DNA of 64,000 nucleotides from Dillenia suffruticosa. Its lineage: Eukaryota > Streptophyta > Magnoliopsida > Dilleniales > Dilleniaceae. Position numbers and translations under genes: made by a program. The stretch covers positions 8,881,001-8,945,000 of the forward strand of contig JAVTVX010000027.1 of NCBI GenBank assembly GCA_033439265.1, in the 5' to 3' direction. The notes beneath the pieces were generated by a model. The model was not told the origin of the DNA. It was given only the letters and a program-made list of their open reading frames with translations, and searched no databases. Within the stretch, counting starts at the first letter, position 1. Each line of letters begins with the position of its first letter. This document shows, one piece after another, positions 56,400-64,000 of this stretch.

Positions 56400-56650
56400 C
56401 GTTAGCAAACCTGCTGACGTGGCAAAATTTGGCGTGGTAGGTATCGACTTGTCAGCACTTACTGTCATAAGACAGACCACAACGAGACAATTTAGCACTT
56501 AACAGCCAGCTAGTCATCGTTATTAACGGAATGATCAACTTGTTACAGATTCTAAACTTTAGGTTCTTAACCGTTATGTTTTTAAAGTTTAGGAATCAAT
56601 CTGTGAATTGAGTGTAAAATTCAGAAACTTGACATGTAATTATCTCTTTC
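56400..56650. repeat. Right terminus of MULE B
   Basis: It is marked by TGACATGTCATGCCACGTTA, CTGACGTGGCAAAATTTGGC, AAAGTTTAGGAATCAAT and finally TTGACATGTAATTATCTC. It is related to the stretch at 11.87-11.99 kb. Beyond 56650 the sequence changes to the leader of the next gene. Confidence 0.5.
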
Positions 56651-56866
56651 CACGGGTGTGTTGTTTAAATTTTTTTTTATATTTTTTGAATAGTGTTGAT
56701 CGGTACAAAGCTCAAAGTTCGAAGATAAGAGAGGGGAGCATTTTGTTTGTATAGTATTGTGTTGGGGTGTGTATGTGTAAGTGTGCGTAGTGTTTGGTTT
56801 TGATTGATTTGAGGCAAAGCAGGCGTGCAATTGAAGGTAATAGCATCCCTCGAAGAAGAAAGTTTA

Positions 56867-57036
56867 ATGATGATGATGATGATGAAGACCACGTCCTCCT
56901 CTCTTTCTCTTACATGTCTCGCCTTTCCTGCAGCTCCGAGAAACCCGACCCAAGCCCTAACCCTAAGTTTTTGGTCTATCTAGGTCAAGAACTAGTTACT
57001 CGAGTTGCAGACTATGCAAAGAAAGACAATGGATAA
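56867..57036 (+). promoter_or_regulatory. Upstream ORFs and telo-box in the 5' leader
   Basis: Six ATGs in a row (56867-56884, a (GAT)n run) open a 38-codon uORF ending at TAG 56981-56983. A second uORF of 40 codons starts at 56914 (MSRLSCSSEKPD) and ends at 57036, overlapping both candidate main starts in another frame. AACCCTAA-type telo-box sequence lies at 56955-56966. If the mRNA starts upstream of 56867, both uORFs would reduce translation of the main frame. The transcription start is not visible. Confidence 0.45.
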
Positions 57037-60000
57037 CGGTTATGACAATTTGGCAGAGAAATTCTCAGGTTTAGCTGTGAATGAAGTGTCCAATAACAGC
57101 AGCAACAGCAACACAATCAACAACGATAACTTGTTTCAGATCATGAAAGCCGTGGAGGCTGCAGAAGCTACCATCAAACAACAGGTCAGCTCCTCCTTTT
57201 TCTTCTTCTTACCCTTTACTTGCTGCTTCTATTCAATCCTAGGTATATGGAATTGGATCTGTCGATAAAGATGAACGCATTTACGTCTAAACCTCCCTTT
57301 GTCTCATCATTTGGCAAGAAAAAAGGAAGGAAAAAAAAAAAGAGTTGTGCTTTCATTTTTGTGATTGAGGGTTCTGATTTCCTAGCACTGCGACATAATT
57401 TACTCTATGTATCATTTCTTTGCCTACAGAAACTAGTTAGGCAATGTGAATGTTTTTCCCAGATTTTTAAACCGGTGCTTTCATTTTCAGGCAAATATGA
57501 AGAGACATTAGCATGTTGCTTGTAGCTTTTATACTTACATGATAAAACAAGTGATTAAGTGAGAACCACCAAACGGACTGTTACTTATGCTTTGGTTTTT
57601 CTTTGAAGGTGGAAGAGAATAACCGGCTGAGGTTTGAGCTTCACAAGAAAACCGAAAAACTTGAGAAATATGTAAGTTTCATAATAGTGGCCCACTGTAT
57701 ATATATTTGAAATTCCTTCATTATTCCTGAGCCAATCAAATTTGGAACATAAAATTTTATCTATATTTATTTGTTTCATTGGACTCGGTCAGTGTTCTAC
57801 ATTCTTCTCTTGTTTATTTGTTTTAGTTAATGTTTCCGTTGGGGGCACATAAAGGGTATAAAAGATTCAAGCTTGAAAGTCTGTCTGTCTGTCATTGACC
57901 TTATCTATATGTATACGTTAGGCCATGCAATTTTTATTTCTTTATTTTTTTGGACAGGGGCATGAAACAGAAAGTGTTTGAACAAAAAGCAATTCTGTGG
58001 TATCAGCATGCTTTCATGGAAGGTTGCCAATACTTGAATTGATGCTAATTGATAGCTAATGGGTTTTGTGCTCCAACTTTAGTGATACAAAGCAGGGGTG
58101 TTGTAAATCGGTCATGGATGAAAATCATATTTTCTCCTACATACAATTATGTGTAGTATATTTTGAACAAGATTGAATTTGGAGTGTAAATAGAGGAATT
58201 GGATGGAGATATGTCACTCCACTCGTGCTTTCTTAATTTTTGCTAATGGCTCTCTATCAATGTGATCCGCACATTCTTTTCCTGTTTGTGCCAGTCATAG
58301 AGAGTTCTTAGGATAGTGCCTATATATCTTGGAAACCTTGTGATGCAGAACCAATAAAGATGGAGAAGAGGATAATAGGGAGAAGAGAAATTTGTGAGAG
58401 ACTGGTCTCACATTGACTTGGTAGAAAAGCAACAAAGGGAGAAAGCAAGAACATACTATAACAGATGCTCATTTCAATAATTAATCACTTAACTATTACC
58501 TAAATTCTAGGCCTGAACTTTAAACACTCAATAATTTGTATCAGATCAAACCCTAGCAAGATGTAGAAACTGAATAACTTGTAAAACCTAATTAGAATTG
58601 AATAATAGTATTCCCAAAAATAACAAATAGAAGTGTTGTTAGAATACTCAAAAGGTGCTTCATCGCCTTGTGCGGATCACTAGATTTCTGAATGGGGCAG
58701 GCTGGACCTAGGTCTGTTGATCTTTGAGTTGTTACCTTATAATGACATTGTTATGTTTTGTGGCACACAGAGGTGAAATAGATGCTTGTCCTGAGATCAT
58801 TTTGTTCTTGATTATTTTGAGGGAGTTTTGTGGTCAAGTGTCAACTTTGGAATAAGTATATTGCTCCCTGGTTGGTCTTATGGGGGAGGTTTAATTTTAT
58901 ACCATGTAAGTTGATAGTCTCCCCTGCTTCTTCTCTAATTTCCTTTAGTTCAAAAAAATGGGAGATGGTTCCCATATTCACTTTTGGGAGAATTCTACGA
59001 TTAGGGATTTTCCCCTTTCCATTCCTTTTCCTCAACTCTATCAGCTAGCTATGCTGCATTTTACCCCTGTGAAAGAATTTTATTACTAGGAGGCTAACTC
59101 TCTCTTTCCATGAATTTTTGTTAAGAAATCTAAATGATGGGAAATTGTAGAGTTTGCCTCCATAATGTTATAGGGGAATAACCTAACTCCTCATCCTAAA
59201 TACTAAAGTTTGGAATTTTAAGTGTTTTCTCTTGCAAATCCTTTTTTAATTATCTTACTTGCCTTCCAGATAATATCCTTTTCCAATGTGTAGGCAAACG
59301 TTGTTGCCACAGATAAGGTGTTTACTTGGTTTGTGGTTCTTAAACAAAATCCATACAATGATTTGTTGTTCAAAAGGAATCTTTCGAGGCTAATTCTCTG
59401 GATATTTTTATTAATGCTGTAAGGACAAACTATTGACCACTTGTCCTTACATTTCCTATAGCATAAGTGATGTGTGTTTATCTGTTTGCCATTTGTGATA
59501 ATTAGGGCTTGTCCTAGAAGCATGTCTGATTTTGCACTTAACAAGGTTTAGAGGTTCTGGGTCGTTGAAGGACGTGTCTTTGCTTTGAAGGAGTACTCTT
59601 CCTTGATGTATTTTGGTGGAGCAGTTTGTCCAAGATTAAGGCTTTTAGTTGTCCCATGGTACTTAATAAGACTAATACAACTCATCTGTTGCAAAGAAAT
59701 GACTTTTTGGAGAGCTCTCTCTTGTGATATTTGTGTGGTATATGTGTTGTGTGCTTTCGATCAAAAAACATTTATGCGCTATGTGCTATATGGTAGTGAA
59801 TCTGGAGATCATCTATTCTTACATTGTCATAGGGAACTTATTGAGGAATCTTTGAGGTGAAGGGTTTCTACGAGGCATTTACAAACAACTGGATGGAGGG
59901 AAGGATTCCTTTTCCATGGTAATTCATTTGGAATCCATCTCTCCTCTCAGTAGGTTCCTTTTTTTTTAAGGCAGGGAGATGGAGTGATACTTGTGTGATA

Positions 60001-63000
60001 TATGGGACTTAATAAAATAAAAAAAATGATGATTTGTTGCAAAGAAAACAACCTTTCAAAGCTCGCTTTTCTGATATTCATATGATATATATGTTATGTG
60101 CTTTCATTCGAAATAAAATTAATGCAAATGATTTGTTGCAAAGAAAACAACCTCTCAAAGCTTGCTCTTTTGATGTTCATACGATATATGTGTTATGTGC
60201 TTTCATTCAAATAGCATATGTGCACTACATGCTTTATGGACAGTGAACCTAGAAATCATCCATTCTTACATTGTCTTTGGGAATCTTGTGAGGAACCTTT
60301 GAGGTGAATGGTTATTACAAGGCACTTACAAACAACTGGATGGAGGGAAGGGTTCGTTTTCCGTTTTGGAATCCATTCTCTCCTCTTAGGCTTGTTTTCT
60401 TTGCTCGGGAAGCTGGAAAAAAATTTGACTCGATAATTTGGAAGGGAGATGGACTGTCCCAGGGAAACAGGTGTGTTTTATGCAAGATGGAGCTAAAGGC
60501 CATATGGACTGCTTCTTTATGGTGCATGGAAGCGTTTTTGTAAGAAAAGCTTGTCTCTTTTGCATGTACAGTGGATGACTTCAAGCTCTTTATACAACAA
60601 GTTCTAGGGATGGAGTAGTGTGAGAATTCATATGATGAGAAGAGAGGATACTCTCTCTAGACATGATTTCGTTGGTTTGAATGGAACAAGATTAGAAAGA
60701 TTTAGGGGGTGGAGAGATCCTTAATGGTTTTGTGGTCAAGTTTTTGATGTTTGAATACTTTGAAGAGGCTGTTAACTTTGTAAGTTTTCTTGTCATTTTA
60801 GTTTGTGGGAGGCAGAGGCACTTCGTAGTGTTCTCCCCCATTTTAGTTCTTTTAGAGAAGTTTACCTTTTTCTGATAAAACAAAATGTTCTTGCATTGCC
60901 ATATAGAATGGTTGATGTGGAATCAGTTGCTTGCTATTTGCAATGACCAATGTGTATGCCATAAAGTTTGTTTGATTTACTCGTGAACAAATATAGAGGC
61001 TTTGGAATTAGGAAGTTTCTTTATGGAGGAAAAGTGCTCTGATAGTAATTGTTCTTAGTGTATGTGGAAGGCAAAAAATACTAGGATTTTAAGAAATTTG
61101 TCTATTGGTATTCTTATTCTTCTTTATTTGTTTTTTAATTTTTTTTTCTGTGGGTGCGCATGTCTCTGTGTGTGTGTGTTTTGGGCTCAGTGTCACGAGC
61201 TTTTAAGGATTATGTTTTGGAGGATGTGAAGAGAGACTAGAAATTAATCTCTTCTAGCTTTTCTATTTTATTTTCTGTAGAAGATTTATTGTCATCTTAG
61301 AAATTTCTTTTATTACATTCTTTTACTAAAATTGCTTTTCCTTTAGAATAACTTCTTGGATAATCTTGAATAGACTAATTAACATCCTTGATGAGCAGCG
61401 AATTTGTGCCAATGAATGCTAATGCTTTGAAATTTATTGGGTTTGGTTGTAGTAAGGAAGCAGAATGTTTTCAGTAATGTGTAATGATGGCGAATCTTTT
61501 GAAATCCATGCTGTGGGAGGAATTTCAGGATATTGAAAGATCAAGCCCTCACTTGCTCTCTTAGCATTTATATGTAAAGCAACAAATTCGTGCAAGGGGA
61601 ATAATATCAAGATAGTAAAAGAATCAACAAAATTTGTCCACATTTAATTTGGCTACAGGTTCCATTTGCCATTGATGTCTGTAAGATAATTATTATGCAC
61701 CTTCCAGGGTTTCTTTCCTTTATGCACCTTCCAGGGTTTCTTTCCTTGGATGGTACCACGTGAGGGTTTTCATGCAGGCTAACTAGGAAGGAAATTAAGG
61801 GGGGCAGATTAGTTATGGAAGAAACGGTTCTAGGGACTCAGGATAACCAACTACTTTCTTAACTTATAATATGTGAACTTGGGCGGCTTTATCTTTCCAT
61901 TTTTCACTTCTTTCTTAACACTCCACTCATATGTGGGCCATAAAAATTATAATAAGATCCCAAACTAGTCCAATGATAAATGGGGTTAATAAATAGGCTT
62001 GGTAGGATGTGAAGTGAAGAGCTCTCTGTTCTCATACAGTGTGAAACAAACAACTCCTCCAATGGTGTAAGCTGATAGAGGAAGGTATGTTTGTGTATGT
62101 TTTATATCCCTGCAATGTTGTAGTGTAATCAGTCCTTGTCATGAGCATGAACTATTAAGAGTTGTTGCATGTCACCAATCAGGTGATTTACCTTGATGAT
62201 CATACCAATAACTTTATAACCTTGTCTTCTTGACTTGAAATCCTTAGTGAAAAAATCATTTGCGATAGTTTGTTCCATTCAGACTTTTGAGTGGTTGGTG
62301 GCCTACTTGACCCTTAGGTGGGGCTATCATGATAGGCCTATCCCTGGAAGTACCCAGGGTTCAAACACAACACTCTATAGCAGGTGGAGGTTCTAATAGT
62401 GATGCCTAGGGTCGCAAACGCTAGTTATCCCTCTCCATCCTTTTTGTAAACAAAAAACAGAAAATAAGTCATTGTATATCGATATTCTTCTTTTTTTCAA
62501 AATTCGTTTCTTTTTCAAGGGGCCATTTTTTCTTGTTTTTGTTTTCTGGTTCTATGATAGCCATTTTAGGTGGCACTTATGTTCACTGATTATAATTTAT
62601 ATACACCTATATTGTATCCTTTTCACTGACGCAGCTTATGGTGGATATTGACCTTTGGTTAGAAAGCAGATGAGCCAACTGACCAGAGAGCTCATATAGA
62701 TGATCCATGGAGTGTGCGGATTCGGGGACCCCACGGGGCTCATCAAGCAGTTTCCTCTGTGGCTGCTCAAGAAGATAGAGTCAGCACCATAGATAATGCT
62801 TCTTTACACTGTCTACCTGGTATGCTAGTTCTTCATCCAGAATTAGTGCTCAAGGGTGAGGATCCTGCTCATGCAGATGGCCACCCTGCGAGCATCAAGA
62901 AAAATGGGACATGGAAAATAGCTCCTGGTGGTCAGCCACCTGGAGCGATTGCTGGCTTGTCTCAGTTTTCTTCTGCATCTACGATGTCTCCTGGCAGGTA

Positions 63001-64000
63001 TTTCAACTAGAAAAAAGAAAAAGATAATTAAGGCTTTGCTTTCGGATTTGGGATTGAGTTTTATGAAACAACCTTTTCAGGAAAAAAAAATCCAACTTTT
63101 GGCAAACTTCAACTTCTTTTTTCAGGTATCAAATTGAAGGAGATTATGATCCCAGATTACATTTATCTGCACAAGGTTTGATGCCAATGGCTGAAGTAAA
63201 TAATCCTAGCAACAATTGGAAACAAGTATATACCAATTTCATCATTGCTCTGATGAATATTATAGCTCCAGAGGTTGTTGTTCTATGTAATAAGTAAACA
63301 AAAAAGAAAATGAAAAAAAATTTGAAGGGTGATTTTTTTTTTAGATCCAGGTCTTAGGGGACTGCTCTGTTGATGCTTTTTCTTTTTCTCTTTTAGGATA
63401 CAATGATCCTCTATGTTATACATATGTACATAAGGTTTCTTTTAAATTAATTGAATGGGAATAAAGTTTCCTACAGTCAAAGATGAGGCATATGGGTAGT
63501 TTGGTGATGAGGAGGCAACCATAATGAATTAATTGTGAATCTCAAAGAAGGGAAACATCAGACTGAGCAACAGAGTGCTTTGATGGTATAAACACATTTT
63601 GAATGAGAAGGATTTATGGTTTACACTGTACAAAATGTGCACCACATGGTTCAATACATCTGTATATGTATTTATTTATTTTAGGGGTTGTATGTGCTTG
63701 ATTCCGTTGACTGAATTTTGTCTTTATCTTTTATAAATTTCCTACAGGATCTTGCTCTGAAAATTCGGGAACGTGAAGAAGAGATATTGCAGTTGCGGAA
63801 ACATCTTGCTGAATATTCAATCAAGGCATGAAGGAAGTCTAATATTGCTCTGTTTTGCTGGTGTCCTTTTTATTTACATTAAGATTCACGCCCTTCTTTC
63901 TGTTGACAGGAGGCACAAATACACAATGATAAGCTTGTTCTGGAAAAGCGCATTGCTTATATGCGTATGGTAGGCAGAGATTAGTTTGTGCCTTAAGTAA
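57014..64000 (+). CDS. FHA-type coiled-coil protein gene (At2g45460-like), 3' end off window
   Basis: Exons fit in phase. Exon 1 ends 57184; starting at ATG 57029 it encodes MDNGYDNLAEKFSGLAVNEV to ..ATIKQQ (the in-frame ATG 57014 adds MQRKT). Exon 2 is 57609-57671 (VEENNRLRFELHKKTEKLEK), exon 3 62663-62997, exon 4 63126-63225 (ending NNPSNNWKQ), exon 5 63748-63825 (DLALKIREREEEILQLRKHL) and exon 6 63910-63969 (EAQIHNDKLVLEKRIAYMRM, GT donor follows). The visible part has heptad-like coiled coil at 35-73 and in exons 5-6, with a Pro/Gly/Ser-rich linker in exon 3. From memory the motifs match a plant nuclear-type family with a C-terminal FHA phosphopeptide-binding domain; that domain is not in the window. 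All six exons are open. Intron 2 is 5 kb, and intron 5 uses a GC donor. Confidence 0.75.
58800..60900 (+). mobile_element. LINE relic inside intron 2, sense orientation
   Basis: Decayed plus-strand frames spell the C-terminal part of a plant LINE ORF2: KKMGDGSHIHFWENSTIRDF then PLSIPFPQLYQL (58957, the GDGxxIxFWxDxW..P motif), VFTWFVVLKQNPYNDLL (59319, zf-RVT start) and SESGDHLFLHC (59792, zf-RVT end). The tail, around 60480-60700, contains RCVLCKMELKAIWTASLWCM. No long open frame survives. The zf-RVT segment is present more than once (separate entry). The ends are approximate. Confidence 0.7.
59684..60390 (+). repeat. Internal duplications of the LINE zf-RVT segment
   Basis: A block starting GATTTGTTGCAAAGAAAACA occurs at about 60029 and 60130 (about 102 bp apart). 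It has a diverged copy CATCTGTTGCAAAGAAATGA at 59684. A second block, ACAAACAACTGGATGGAGGG, occurs at 59881 and 60328. The arrangement implies a segmental duplication of about 350-450 bp followed by a further tandem duplication of the proximal 100 bp. Confidence 0.8.
61694..61748 (+). repeat. 27-bp tandem duplication
   Basis: TATGCACCTTCCAGGGTTTC plus TTTCCTT is repeated twice in a row, at 61694 and 61721. It lies in intron 2. Confidence 0.9.

Larger units (their letters stand above)
53038..56650 (+). mobile_element. Second Mutator-like element (MULE B), left end lost
   Basis: It contains a plus-strand transposase relic (53.05-54.8 kb), a minus-strand GRF zinc-finger relic (55.5-56.07 kb) and a right terminus (56.4-56.65 kb) that resembles the MULE-like end at 11.9 kb. 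The two genes converge, like mudrA and mudrB in maize MuDR. No left terminus was found; copia D sequence directly abuts the transposase. Confidence 0.65.
57672..62662 (+). other. Intron 2 of the FHA-type gene (about 5 kb)
   Basis: The donor is TAT|GTAAGT at 57672 and the acceptor GGTTAG|AAAGCA ending 62662. Exon 2 ends and exon 3 begins in phase 0. The intron contains a LINE relic (58.8-60.9 kb) and a 27-bp tandem duplication (61.69 kb). The rest is T-rich with no gene. Confidence 0.75.

Noticed and set aside
56794-57036. 80-codon frame as the true N-terminus of the FHA-type protein
   Set aside because: Its first codon is GTG and it is out of frame with exon 1 (KQQ|VEENN); only its ATG-initiated part (56914-57036) is retained, as a uORF.
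60315-60584. 89-codon minus-strand frame in intron 2
   Set aside because: Antisense to the LINE zf-RVT relic; no independent support.

Overview
This is a plant nuclear window, AT-rich with spliceosomal introns and dense transposable-element (TE) debris. The two host genes and the TE families (Ty1/copia, Mutator-like with plant mobile domain, CACTA/Ptta, hAT-like, LINE) indicate a flowering plant, most likely a dicot. I cannot name the species. No operons, phage or CRISPR are expected, and none are seen.

Two host genes look functional. The first is an intact single-exon coding sequence at 21253-22245 (+) for a chloroplast RETICULATA-RELATED (DUF3411) membrane protein; its 5' leader probably carries a 697-bp intron. 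The second is the 5' part of a multi-exon gene (start 57029 or 57014, running off the right edge) for a coiled-coil protein. It resembles the plant FHA-domain protein family of Arabidopsis At2g45460; six exons can be placed with consistent phase. Two broken host-gene copies sit tail to tail at 10.0-11.6 kb: a SPA1-related (COP1/SPA light-signalling) kinase-like segment that keeps an intron, and a PHLOEM PROTEIN 2-LIKE A10-type fragment.

The rest is TE sequence. 0-1 kb: relic of a 'putative plant transposon protein' domain. 1.25-9.9 kb: decayed minus-strand copia element (A) with a nested 1.4-kb insertion. 11.65-12.0 kb: a MULE-like terminus. 13333-20221: a whole Mutator-like element with ~100-bp inverted termini and an imperfect 9-bp target duplication, carrying a mudrA-type transposase and a plant-mobile-domain (PMD) gene, both decayed. 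22.9-23.85 kb: A-rich degenerate tandem repeats. 24.6-25.8 kb: possible non-autonomous DNA element. 27169-27725: 5'-truncated LINE with a 17-bp target duplication and an open RNase H frame. 28-29.2 kb: CACTA (Ptta) transposase relic. 29875-37524: complete but decayed copia element (C) with two 551-bp LTRs. 39.1-46.7 kb: 5'-truncated copia element (B) whose 3' LTR is split by a 1092-bp hAT-like element with an exact 8-bp duplication. 48.4-49.5 kb: LTR-like non-coding repeat. 50.8-53.0 kb: 5' part of copia element D, joined abruptly to a second MULE (53.0-56.65 kb) with a transposase relic and a convergent GRF zinc-finger relic.

Both MULEs end just upstream of a host gene, so promoter-proximal insertion is the main biological theme. 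No convincing new defence, metabolic or regulatory system was found. The points most worth checking are the MULE carrying a PMD gene, the SPA/PP2-A10 gene-fragment pair beside a MULE-like end, and the short degenerate motifs that fill the LTRs of two copia families.
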